A DNA stretch of 40,215 nt from Spirochaetales bacterium Spiro_03 (GTDB lineage Bacteria > Spirochaetota > Spirochaetia > Sphaerochaetales > Sphaerochaetaceae). A program made the position numbers and the translations under genes. Numbering within the stretch: the stretch's first letter is position 1; every line of letters begins with the position of its first letter. This document shows positions 16,535-24,167 of the stretch, piece by piece. The stretch spans positions 1 through 40,215 of the forward strand of contig LVBE01000119.1 in assembly GCA_001603105.1 (NCBI GenBank), given 5' to 3'. Below the pieces are notes generated by a model. It saw only the letters and a program-made list of their open reading frames with translations. It did no database searches and was not told the DNA's origin.

Positions 16535-17350
16535 CTAGCCTTTCACTGCCCCGGTAGTCAGACCCTTGATCACGTACTTCTGGAAGAACATCGTCAACAC
16601 GATCGCCGGTGCCATGATCACCACCGCAGCGGCCATGACCGCCCCCCAGTCAACCTCGACGTAGGAGAGGAAGTTGTAGACTGCGATGGGCAGAGTGCGG
16701 GTCTTCTGTTGGCTGAGGACCTGGCTGAACATGAAGTTGTTCCAGCTGAAGATGAACGAGAGGGTTGTCGCCGTCACTACCCCCGGCCCACTCAGAGGCA
16801 GGAGAATCTTCAAAAAGGCTGCCTGCTGGGTCAGGCCATCGACCATGCCGGCCTCTTCAAGTTCCCGAGGCACAGCGTCGAAGTACGGGCTCATGACCCA
16901 GACGACAAGCGGCAAGGCGATGAGCATGTGGCTGAGGATCAGGGCGATGTAGCTGTCCATCAGGTGCAGACGGCTGAAGACGATGTACCAGGGCATCAGA
17001 AAGGAGATGCCGGGCATCAGGCGGGCGACGAGGATGAAGATAGAGAGCTTCTTTTGCTTGTAGCGGGCGATCGAATAGGCTGCGGGCAGGCCGAGGATCA
17101 GTGACAGCGCCACCGCTGACACCGAGACAATCACCGAGTTCTTCATGTAGTGGAGGAAGTCCTGTTCGATGAAGACGCGCTGGTAGTTGCGCATCACCGG
17201 ATTGAAGATGAAACGCGGCGGCCAGCTGATGATGTCGACCTGGGTCTTGAAGGAACTCATCAGCATCCACACAAAGGGAAAGAGGATCGGGATGACGATG
17301 AGGATGATGACAAGGTAGAAGAGGGCCGTGTTGAGGGTTCTTTTGTTCAT
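16535..17350 (-). CDS. CUT1 sugar ABC transporter permease, MalG type
   Basis: This 271-residue inner-membrane permease has six predicted helices, the first at residues 9-32 (FYLVIILIVIPILFPFVWML). The cytoplasmic EAA loop reads EEAGMVDGLTQQAAFLKILLPLSGPG (about residues 187-212) and is the docking site for the ATPase. The C-terminus FQKYVIKGLTTGAVKG is typical of MalG subunits of CUT1 importers. It starts 9 bp after the MalF-type gene. No ATPase gene is present in this cluster, so the importer probably uses a shared MsmK-type ATPase encoded elsewhere. Confidence 0.94.
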   Translation of the reverse strand: MNKRTLNTALFYLVIILIVIPILFPFVWMLMSSFKTQVDIISWPPRFIFNPVMRNYQRVFIEQDFLHYMKNSVIVSVSAVALSLILGLPAAYSIARYKQKKLSIFILVARLMPGISFLMPWYIVFSRLHLMDSYIALILSHMLIALPLVVWVMSPYFDAVPRELEEAGMVDGLTQQAAFLKILLPLSGPGVVTATTLSFIFSWNNFMFSQVLSQQKTRTLPIAVYNFLSYVEVDWGAVMAAAVVIMAPAIVLTMFFQKYVIKGLTTGAVKG

Positions 17351-17359
17351 CGACTCCCC

Positions 17360-18238
17360 CTACATCTCAAAGGCGCGTCTGAGGCGCATCACGACGAGGC
17401 TGAATGCCATCACGATGACAAAGAGGAAGACGAGCATGACGGCGCTCTGTCCCATGCGGAAGTACTCGAAGCTGTACTTGAAGGCCAACACGTTGAGGTT
17501 CTCACTGGCGTAGCCAGGACCTCCTCTGGTCATCGAGTAGATGATATCGTACGTCTTGAGGGCATCGATGGCCCTCAGTATCACAGCGGTGAGGATGGTG
17601 GGCATCAACATCGGCAGCGTGATGCGAAAGAGGACCTGGCGACTATTGGCCCCATCGACCATCGCCGACTCATACGGTTCGGTCGACAAGCCGGCAAGAC
17701 CGGCGAGGACGATGATCGTGATCATCGGTGTCCACTGCCAGATGTCGACGATGATCAGTGAGGGCATGACGGTTTTTGCGTCACTGACCCATCCACTTTG
17801 CGGCAGCCCCAAGACGCTGAGCACGTAATTGAGAATGCCGATCGTCGGATCATAGAAGAGGTTGAAGACAATGCCGATGGCAACCGGTGTTGCGACCAGT
17901 GGCAGGAGCAGTAGCGTCTTCATCAGATTCTTGCCGGCAAACGATCGGTGCAGGACCAGAGCCAAGGCAGTGCCGAGGACCATCTCGGCGATGACGGCGG
18001 CGAACGTAAAGTAGAAGGTCCGTCCTAACGCCTCGATAAAGCGTGGCTCCTTCAGGACCTGGATGTAGCTTGCCAAGCGGACGACCGCCAACGGCCTACC
18101 GCTGGTCAACGTCCAGTTGGTGAAGGAGAGGAAGAAGGTATACCCTACCGGAAAGACCATCAGCACCACCACAAAGATCACCGCGGGCAGCGGGAAGAGG
18201 AAGCGGAGGTTCTTTTCAACAAAGCCTTGGCGGATCAT
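17360..18238 (-). CDS. CUT1 sugar ABC transporter permease, MalF type
   Basis: This 292-residue permease has six predicted helices, the first at residues 13-35. The EAA loop reads YESAMVDGANSRQVLFRITLPMLMPT (about residues 193-218). TRGGPGYASENLNVLAFKYSFEYFRMGQSAVM near the C-terminus is the conserved segment of MalF/UgpA-type subunits. AAGGAG stands 7 nt before the ATG. It follows the binding-protein gene after a 63-bp gap that contains a strong hairpin. It should form a heterodimer with the MalG-type subunit. Confidence 0.94.
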   Translation of the reverse strand: MIRQGFVEKNLRFLFPLPAVIFVVVLMVFPVGYTFFLSFTNWTLTSGRPLAVVRLASYIQVLKEPRFIEALGRTFYFTFAAVIAEMVLGTALALVLHRSFAGKNLMKTLLLLPLVATPVAIGIVFNLFYDPTIGILNYVLSVLGLPQSGWVSDAKTVMPSLIIVDIWQWTPMITIIVLAGLAGLSTEPYESAMVDGANSRQVLFRITLPMLMPTILTAVILRAIDALKTYDIIYSMTRGGPGYASENLNVLAFKYSFEYFRMGQSAVMLVFLFVIVMAFSLVVMRLRRAFEM

Positions 18239-18259
18239 GGTGATCTCCTTGGAGCACGG

Positions 18260-18285
18260 CTGGCCGACCGCAATCGGTCGGCCAG
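18260..18285 (-). promoter_or_regulatory. Intergenic hairpin after the CUT1 binding-protein gene
   Basis: CTGGCCGACCG (18260-18270) and CGGTCGGCCAG (18275-18285) form a perfect 11-bp stem with a 4-nt loop, starting 16 nt after the binding-protein stop codon on the minus strand. No T-run follows. As with malE-malF in enteric bacteria, such a stem can protect the upstream message and lower expression of the permeases. Confidence 0.7.
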
Positions 18286-18301
18286 TACGTTTAGGCAGAA
18301 A

Positions 18302-19573
18302 TCAGAGGCCGTATTCACCATCGGCCTTGAGCAATTCGTCAACAGCACGAGCCTTCTCGCGTGCCAGCGCCTCGAGACGGGTGCTGGTGCCCTTGGTGTT
18401 AATCGACTCGATGATCACCTCACCGATCAGGTCGCGTGCCGCTCCGACAGCGCTCATGAAGGGGCGGTCGAAGGGGTAGCCGTTCTTGGCAGCGTGAGCC
18501 TGGGTCTCGACGAGGCCCGGGTTCATGATCGCCCGTACGTCCTTGTCAGCCCATGCGCTGTTGCGAGCCATGGTGATGTTGGCAAACATCCCTTCCTTGG
18601 CCAATGCCTTGCTCGTCGCCCAGTCGAGGAACTGCTTGGCAGCATCCTTGTTCTTCGAGGCGGAGGACATTGCCATGCCCCAGCTGACCACGATGAAGGG
18701 ACTGTCGCCCTTTGGGCCACGGGGAAGCTGGGCTACGCCGATGTCGCTGGCCGGAATTGAAGTCTTGGCCGGGTCGACGATCTGGCCATAGAAGACCGAG
18801 GCGTCGGTCCACATGGCAGCCTTGCCTGCCTGGAAGACCGGCATGATGTTCTCCCACGACATGCTGGTCACGCCCTGCGGGCCGTAGTTGCCCAAAAGCT
18901 TGCCGTAGAATCGGATGCCCTCGATCGACTCGGGAGTATCGAAGACTGCCTTACCACCCTCAAGGTAGTTGCCACCGTAGTTGTAGAGGTAGGAGGAGAG
19001 CTGGGTTACCGCTGCAGCTCCACTGCCGCGGCTCGCAAGACCGGCAACGCCATCGCGCGTGAGGACCTTGGCTGCGTTCTCAAGCTCAGCGAAGGTGGTC
19101 GGCACCGCTAGGCCCGCCTTCTTGAAGAGGTCCTTGCGGTAGTAGAGCACCTGCCACTCAGTTACCAGCGGTACGATGTAGGCGACCCCACCCTTTCTGC
19201 CGATATCAACCGAGTTTGCGGGATAGTCGGAGAAGTCGTAGGAACTCAGGCCCTCGTACCAGCCGTTCTTGATGAACATCAACCCCTCCTGAAGGGGTCG
19301 GGTCATGAAGACATCGACGGTGGAACTCTTGGTAGCGAATTCGGTGGTCAGCTTCTGTGTCAGCTGACTTTCCTGCAAGCTCTCATAGTTCACCTTGATG
19401 CCAGTCTGTGCCTCAAACTCGGGAATCTTGGTCTTCAGTAACTCCCCATAGGGGTGGTTGGCCAACAATACGCGAATCTCCGGCTTTGCAGCTTCCTTCG
19501 TCCCTTGGGCGAAGAGCGGCAGAGCCAGCAGAAGGGCGAGCATGAGCACAACAACAAACCGATTTGTTCTCAT
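18302..19573 (-). CDS. CUT1 sugar ABC transporter substrate-binding protein
   Basis: This is a 423-residue cluster-B periplasmic binding protein (SBP_bac_1). The signal peptide is residues 1-23 (ending LPLFAQ), followed by GTKEAAKPE. The mature chain has PEFEAQTGIKVNYE near residue 55, the conserved first-lobe segment, and VPLVTEWQVLYYRKDLFKKAGL (about 131-152), the hallmark of sugar-binding members. PTTFAELENAAKVLT and GKAAMWTDASVFYG follow at their usual places. It is first in a minus-strand operon with two permeases and an isomerase/epimerase, and is divergent from the RpiR-type regulator. Its ligand is probably a mono- or oligosaccharide or polyol; sequence alone does not tell. Confidence 0.94.
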   Translation of the reverse strand: MRTNRFVVVLMLALLLALPLFAQGTKEAAKPEIRVLLANHPYGELLKTKIPEFEAQTGIKVNYESLQESQLTQKLTTEFATKSSTVDVFMTRPLQEGLMFIKNGWYEGLSSYDFSDYPANSVDIGRKGGVAYIVPLVTEWQVLYYRKDLFKKAGLAVPTTFAELENAAKVLTRDGVAGLASRGSGAAAVTQLSSYLYNYGGNYLEGGKAVFDTPESIEGIRFYGKLLGNYGPQGVTSMSWENIMPVFQAGKAAMWTDASVFYGQIVDPAKTSIPASDIGVAQLPRGPKGDSPFIVVSWGMAMSSASKNKDAAKQFLDWATSKALAKEGMFANITMARNSAWADKDVRAIMNPGLVETQAHAAKNGYPFDRPFMSAVGAARDLIGEVIIESINTKGTSTRLEALAREKARAVDELLKADGEYGL

Positions 19574-19607
19574 TGGTACACTCCTTTGTATGTGATCCTT
19601 TTTCTTC

Positions 19608-19635
19608 AGTATACCCTGTTTTTTCCAATTGTGAA
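19608..19635 (-). promoter_or_regulatory. Candidate promoter of the CUT1 importer operon
   Basis: On the minus strand TTCACA (19635-19630) and TATACT (19613-19608) are 16 bp apart. The leader would be about 25-30 nt and contains AAAGGAG before the ATG at 19573. The -10 box is near-consensus; the -35 box is a partial match. Confidence 0.5.
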
Positions 19636-19644
19636 GCGCAAAAT

Positions 19645-19688
19645 GAATATTTTTTCTAATTGCCTGAATATTTTTTTCATACTATACT
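19645..19688 (+). promoter_or_regulatory. Promoter and repeated operator candidate of the RpiR-led catabolic operon
   Basis: TTGCCT (19660-19665) and TATACT (19683-19688) are 17 bp apart. Between them lies TGAATATTTTTTTCA (19665-19679), a TGAA...TTCA dyad. A second copy of its left part, GAATATTTTTT, is at 19645-19655, exactly 21 bp (two helical turns) upstream. This spacing would place two bound proteins on one DNA face. RpiR-family regulators often use such AT-rich TGAA/TTCA sites, so autoregulation and control of the divergent importer are plausible. Confidence 0.55.
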
Positions 19689-19707
19689 GAAGTACAAGGA
19701 GAAGCCA

Positions 19708-20550
19708 ATGCACGAGGCAAGTGCCATCTACACCATCAGGGCCAACTACTCCTGCCTTAGTACAAAGGAGAGGAAGATCGCCGACTTCATCCTTGCCCAC
19801 CCCAAGGAGTCAGTGAATCCCTCCATCGAGGAGCTGGCCGAACGCATCGGCATCAGCGAGTCGACGATGGTCCGCTTCGCCAAGAAACTTGGCTACAGCG
19901 GCTACCAACGCTTTCGGATCGCCCTTGCACGCGAGACGATTCCGGCTGAGTTGCAACTCTTTGAGACCGAAGTCCATGAGGGTGACGATGTGGTGGACAT
20001 CGTCTTCAAACACGCCTGCGCGACCTTGGAGGAGACCCACGCCAAGCTCAACCGCGCCACCATCAAGGAGGCGGCGCGCCTGATGGCCAACGCCCACTGC
20101 CTCTATCTCATGGGGCTGGGTGGCAGCAACATCATCGCCTGTGATGCATACCATAAGATGATCAGGACCGGCCTGGTGTGCCAGTACAGCGGCGACTACC
20201 ATATGCAGCTGATGCTCGCCAGCCAGGGGAGACGCGACGATGTGGCCCTGTTGATCAGCCACACCGGCAGTGGTCACGACACCCTCGCCCTGGCCGAAGA
20301 GCTGAAGGCCAACGGCTGTCGCCTCATCGTCATGACCAGTAACCCACGCTCTCCGCTGGCCAAGGCCACAGATCTGGTCATCGCCGTCAATGCCGGGCGC
20401 TCATCGGTGGTCGCTGAGTCCTTCTCGGCGCGGATCACAACCCTGGTCCTCATCGACGTGCTCTATGTTGAAATATTGGAATTAATGGGCGACCGAGGGG
20501 TCGAGAACCTGAATAAGATGCGATCGGTCATCGCAAAGCGACGAATATAA
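19708..20550 (+). CDS. MurR/RpiR-family transcriptional regulator
   Basis: This 280-residue regulator has an N-terminal RpiR helix-turn-helix (residues 1-77). That part includes STKERKIADFIL and EELAERIGISESTMVRFAKKLGYSGYQRFRIAL, with the recognition helix at STMVRFAKKLG. The SIS sugar-phosphate-binding domain spans roughly residues 120-260, with LMGLGGSN and LLISHTGSGHDTLALAEELKANGCRLIVMTSN forming the phosphosugar pocket. The start at 19708 has AAGGAG 8 nt upstream. A longer frame from a TTG at 19660 begins within the -35 box and is rejected. It leads a plus-strand operon of sugar enzymes with 15-bp spacing to gnd, so its effector is probably a phosphorylated intermediate of that pathway. 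Confidence 0.92.
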   Translation: MHEASAIYTIRANYSCLSTKERKIADFILAHPKESVNPSIEELAERIGISESTMVRFAKKLGYSGYQRFRIALARETIPAELQLFETEVHEGDDVVDIVFKHACATLEETHAKLNRATIKEAARLMANAHCLYLMGLGGSNIIACDAYHKMIRTGLVCQYSGDYHMQLMLASQGRRDDVALLISHTGSGHDTLALAEELKANGCRLIVMTSNPRSPLAKATDLVIAVNAGRSSVVAESFSARITTLVLIDVLYVEILELMGDRGVENLNKMRSVIAKRRI

Positions 20551-20565
20551 CCAAGAGGAAACTAC

Positions 20566-22011
20566 ATGAAAGCAGACATCGGCCTGATCGGCCTGGCAGT
20601 GATGGGTGAAAACCTCGTCCTGAACCTGGAGAGCAAGGGCTATCGCGTAGCGGTCTACAACCGCTCAACCGATAAGGTGGACTCATTTATCCAAGGCAGG
20701 GCCAAGGGCAAGAAGATCATAGGCACCTATAGCCTCGATGAGCTCGTCGGCTCCCTTCAAACGCCACGTACCGTGATGATGATGGTCAAGGCCGGAGGTC
20801 CGGTCGATCAGACCATCGAGGCGTTGATCCCTCTCTTAGATAAGGGGGACATCATCATCGACGGGGGCAACTCCAACTGGGAAGATAGCCAACGACGCAT
20901 GGCCGTGGTAGAACACCATGGACTGCTATACATCGGCACCGGGGTCTCAGGCGGAGAGGAAGGAGCGCTTTTAGGCCCCTCAATCATGCCTGGTGGCTCA
21001 AAGGAGGCGTGGCCCCATGTCAAGGAGATGCTACAGACGATCAGCGCCCACGTCGATGGGGTGCCGTGTTGCGCCTGGGTCGGCAGCGGTGGAGCCGGCC
21101 ACTTCGTCAAGATGGTGCATAACGGCATCGAGTACGGGGACATGCAGCTCATCGGTGAGGTCTACGATCTGATGAGGCGCCTCTTGGGCCTCTCAAACGA
21201 GCGGATGCATGAGATCTTCAGCTTGTGGGGCCGCGGACGGCTCGACTCCTACCTCATCGAGATCACCGCTGACATCCTCGCCTACAAGGAGGAGGATGGC
21301 AGCTACCTCGTGGACAATATCCTCGATGCAGCGGGGCAGAAGGGAACCGGCAAGTGGACCGGCATCAACGCCCTGCATGCAGGCGTCCCCCTCACCCTGA
21401 TCGTCGAGTCAGTCTTTGCCCGCAGCCTCTCCGCCCTCACAGACCAACGCAAGGCAGCATCGCAACGCTTCGATTTTTCCCTCAATGCACCGCCTGTCGA
21501 TACCAAGGCGTTCATCACAGCCTTGGAGGCAGCGCTCTTTGCAGCGAAGATCATCAGCTACGCCCAGGGCTTCGCCCTGATCAAGGCCGTCGGGGAAGAG
21601 CAGGGCTGGGATCTGGATCTCAGCTCGATAGCCTTGCTCTGGCGCGGTGGCTGCATCATCCGCTCGGCGTTTTTAGGCAACATCAGCGAGGCATTCAAGG
21701 CAAATGGCCAGTTGGAGAACCTCGTACTGGACCCGCACTTTGCCCAAATTCTTGCTGAAGCGCACCAGAGCTTGAGAGAGGTAGTCGCCCAGGCAGCGCT
21801 GAGCGGCATCCCCACCCCGAGCCTCGGATCAGCACTGTCGTGGTTTGACGGCTATCGCACCGAGCGCCTACCGGCGAACCTGCTACAGGCGCAGCGTGAC
21901 TATTTTGGCGCCCACACCTATGAGCGGGTCGACCGCCCTCGAGGCGAGTTCTTCCATACCAACTGGACCGGCCGGGGCGGCGACACCGCTTCGACGATCT
22001 ACTCAGTCTAA
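20566..22011 (+). CDS. gnd: 6-phosphogluconate dehydrogenase, decarboxylating
   Basis: This 481-residue enzyme oxidatively decarboxylates 6-phosphogluconate to ribulose 5-phosphate. The N-terminal Rossmann domain starts IGLIGLAVMGENLVLN with NRS at the dinucleotide position (residues 31-33). IIDGGNSNWEDSQRR and GTGVSGGEEGALLGPSIMPGG are substrate-binding segments. GAGHFVKMVHNGIEYGDMQLI carries the catalytic lysine. The helical C-terminal domain ends RDYFGAHTYERVDRPRGEFFHTNW, complete to the usual length. It is unusual in standing directly behind an RpiR regulator and before a PfkB kinase and two sugar dehydrogenases, so here it probably serves a catabolic route rather than only the housekeeping pentose phosphate pathway. 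Confidence 0.96.
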   Translation: MKADIGLIGLAVMGENLVLNLESKGYRVAVYNRSTDKVDSFIQGRAKGKKIIGTYSLDELVGSLQTPRTVMMMVKAGGPVDQTIEALIPLLDKGDIIIDGGNSNWEDSQRRMAVVEHHGLLYIGTGVSGGEEGALLGPSIMPGGSKEAWPHVKEMLQTISAHVDGVPCCAWVGSGGAGHFVKMVHNGIEYGDMQLIGEVYDLMRRLLGLSNERMHEIFSLWGRGRLDSYLIEITADILAYKEEDGSYLVDNILDAAGQKGTGKWTGINALHAGVPLTLIVESVFARSLSALTDQRKAASQRFDFSLNAPPVDTKAFITALEAALFAAKIISYAQGFALIKAVGEEQGWDLDLSSIALLWRGGCIIRSAFLGNISEAFKANGQLENLVLDPHFAQILAEAHQSLREVVAQAALSGIPTPSLGSALSWFDGYRTERLPANLLQAQRDYFGAHTYERVDRPRGEFFHTNWTGRGGDTASTIYSV

Positions 22012-22024
22012 AGGAGGCAGGCAC

Positions 22025-23125
22025 GTGGCACTAGTGCACCTGATGAAAAAAGAGGAGGCATCTGTCGACCTCATGGCCCTCGGAGCCCTGGTCATCCGTC
22101 TCGACCCGGGCATTACGCCCTTTGAGTACGCATCATCCTTCGACCTGCACGTAAGCGGCGGTGAGTTCAATGTGGCGGCGAACCTCAGCCGCGCCTTTGG
22201 CCAGAGGACCGCCATCGCTACAGCGATGGTGGACTACCCGCTAGGGCTGCGCATTGAAGCAGAGGTGCGACGGATGGGAGTGAAGCCCTTCTACAAGCGC
22301 TTTGCCCACGACGGGGTTCGGGGCCCGAATATGGCCCACGTCTATAGTGACCGTGGCCAGGGCCTCAGGGCCCCGCAGGTCTTCTACAACCGATCGGGCG
22401 AAGCGGCTGCTCTATTGGATGAACAGAGCTTCGACTACGACACGCTCTTTGAGGGCGGGGTACGCTGGCTCCATAGCGGCGGGATCTTCGCAGCCCTCTC
22501 CCCCACTACCCCCGCCCTGATCATCCACATGATGCAGAAAGCCAAGGAGCAGGGGGCGATCATCTCCTTCGACCTCAACTATCGCCACAAACTGTGGCAA
22601 TCGATGGTCAAGGCGGGCCAGGATCCCCAAAAAGAGGGACAGCGTGTCCTCTCCTCCATCGTCGAGCACGTCGATGTGCTGGTCGGCAATGAGGAGGACC
22701 TGCAGATGGGGCTGGGCCTGAAGGGCCCGGACGTGCACACCAAAAGCAAGCTCGACCCCTCAGCCTTCTGGGCGATGATGGAGCAGGTGTACCACCGCTA
22801 CCCACAGATGCAGGCAGTGGGCACGACGATGAGGCAGGTCCACTCAACCAACCGCCACAGCTGGAGCGCGGTACTGCATATCAACGGGGTCGGCTACCAA
22901 GCCCCAACCTGTGAGCTTGATATCTACGACCGCGTCGGCGGCGGCGATGGCTTTGCCAGCGGCCTGATCTACGGCCTGCTCAGCGGCAAAGAGCCCCAAG
23001 AGGCGCTGAACCTCGGCTGGGCGCATGGGGCACTGCTCACCAGCTATCCAGGTGATACGACGATGGCGACACTAGAGCAAGTCGAAACGCTGGCCGGCGG
23101 TGGATCGGCGCGAATTCAGAGGTAG
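22025..23125 (+). CDS. PfkB-family carbohydrate kinase, 2-keto-3-deoxygluconate kinase-like
   Basis: This 366-residue ribokinase-fold enzyme transfers ATP phosphate to a sugar or sugar acid. Motifs are SGGEFNVAANLSRAFG (first PfkB signature, residues 45-60), SFDLNYRHKLW (about 181-191, typical of KDG kinases), VGNEEDLQ (about 221-228) and DRVGGGDGFASGL (about 303-315), where the aspartate of GGGD is the catalytic base. The start is GTG at 22025 with AAAGGAGG 7 nt upstream, 13 nt after gnd. A longer frame from 21845 would overlap gnd by 167 bp and is rejected. Substrate candidates are 2-keto-3-deoxygluconate or, given the neighbouring gnd, gluconate; the second is inference. Confidence 0.9.
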   Translation: MALVHLMKKEEASVDLMALGALVIRLDPGITPFEYASSFDLHVSGGEFNVAANLSRAFGQRTAIATAMVDYPLGLRIEAEVRRMGVKPFYKRFAHDGVRGPNMAHVYSDRGQGLRAPQVFYNRSGEAAALLDEQSFDYDTLFEGGVRWLHSGGIFAALSPTTPALIIHMMQKAKEQGAIISFDLNYRHKLWQSMVKAGQDPQKEGQRVLSSIVEHVDVLVGNEEDLQMGLGLKGPDVHTKSKLDPSAFWAMMEQVYHRYPQMQAVGTTMRQVHSTNRHSWSAVLHINGVGYQAPTCELDIYDRVGGGDGFASGLIYGLLSGKEPQEALNLGWAHGALLTSYPGDTTMATLEQVETLAGGGSARIQR

Positions 23126-23128
23126 GAT

Positions 23129-24154
23129 ATGAAAGCACTGGTATTGACTGAGTATAAACGCCTGGAGTATCGCGAAGTTGCCAAACCTACGATCACTGGC
23201 CCTACACAGGTTCTGCTAAAGATCAAAGCTGCTGCGATCTGTGGCAGCGATGTCCACGGCTGGGATGGGTCGACCGGACGCAGAAGGCCGCCGATCATCA
23301 TGGGCCATGAGGGATCGGGGGTGATCGAAGCGGTGGGAGAGCTTGTCACCGACTTCAAGGTCGGCGATCGGGTAACCTTCGATTCGACGATCTTCTGCGG
23401 CTCCTGCTCCTTCTGCAGAAGCGGGCTCTTCAACCTCTGTGACCGACGGCGGGTGTTGGGTGTCAGCTGTGAAGAGTATCGACATGATGGGATTTTTGCC
23501 GAGTACGCAATCGTCGAGGAGCGGACTCTCTTTCACCTCCCAGAGGGTCTCTCCTTCGTCGAGGCGGCCATGGCCGAACCGGCAGGGGTGGCAGCTCATG
23601 CCATCTCCCTCGCCCATCCAAAGCTCGGCGAGGATGTGGCGGTCGTTGGTGCCGGTCTCATCGGCCTCTTGATCATCAAACTCCTCAGAACGGTGACCAG
23701 CGGTAGAATCTTCGCCATCGAGGTCGATGAGCACCGCCGCAAAAAGGCCCTCGAGGTAGGGGCCGACTGGGCCCTCGACCCCTCAGAAGCCAGTAGGATT
23801 GTTACGATCACCGATGCGGCGATGGTGCCAACGGTCTACGAGGCGGTAGGAGCCAGTGGTCCGATCAAGACAGCGGTATCTATAACGCGCAAGGGCGGCA
23901 CTGTTGTCTTGGTGGGGAACGTCAGTCCCCAGGTCGAGATCCCGCTACAGAGCGTGGTCACTCGCCAGATCAGATTGCAAGGCAGCTGCGCCATCAACGG
24001 CGAGTACCCTGCAGTCCTGTCGATGATGGCACGTGGCGCACTCAATGTACGCGACCTGGTCAGCGCTACGGCCCCTCTCAGTGAGGGTGAGGCGTGGTTC
24101 AAGAAGCTCTACAACAAAGAGGAGGACCTGTTGAAGGTCGTCCTCATCCCGTAA
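23129..24154 (+). CDS. Zinc-dependent medium-chain alcohol/polyol dehydrogenase (GatD/IdnD-like)
   Basis: This 341-residue MDR-superfamily dehydrogenase resembles sorbitol, galactitol-1-phosphate and L-idonate dehydrogenases. Catalytic zinc ligands are Cys38 (AAICGSDVHGW), His60-Glu61 (MGHEGSG) and a Glu in MAEPAGVAAHA. The structural zinc lobe has Cys90, Cys93, Cys96 and Cys104. The NAD(P) fold reads VAVVGAGLIGLLIIKLL, with an acidic residue ending strand 2 (FAIEVDEHRRKKA), which favours NAD. It starts 3 nt after the kinase stop and 13 nt before the Gfo/Idh gene. Oxidation of a secondary hydroxyl of a sugar alcohol or aldonate is likely; the exact substrate is unknown. Confidence 0.9.
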   Translation: MKALVLTEYKRLEYREVAKPTITGPTQVLLKIKAAAICGSDVHGWDGSTGRRRPPIIMGHEGSGVIEAVGELVTDFKVGDRVTFDSTIFCGSCSFCRSGLFNLCDRRRVLGVSCEEYRHDGIFAEYAIVEERTLFHLPEGLSFVEAAMAEPAGVAAHAISLAHPKLGEDVAVVGAGLIGLLIIKLLRTVTSGRIFAIEVDEHRRKKALEVGADWALDPSEASRIVTITDAAMVPTVYEAVGASGPIKTAVSITRKGGTVVLVGNVSPQVEIPLQSVVTRQIRLQGSCAINGEYPAVLSMMARGALNVRDLVSATAPLSEGEAWFKKLYNKEEDLLKVVLIP

Positions 24155-24167
24155 AGAAGGAACAGTC

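Noticed and set aside
21845-22024. N-terminal extension of the PfkB kinase overlapping gnd
   Set aside because: The extension is gnd sequence in another frame; the GTG at 22025 has a strong AAAGGAGG site at proper spacing.
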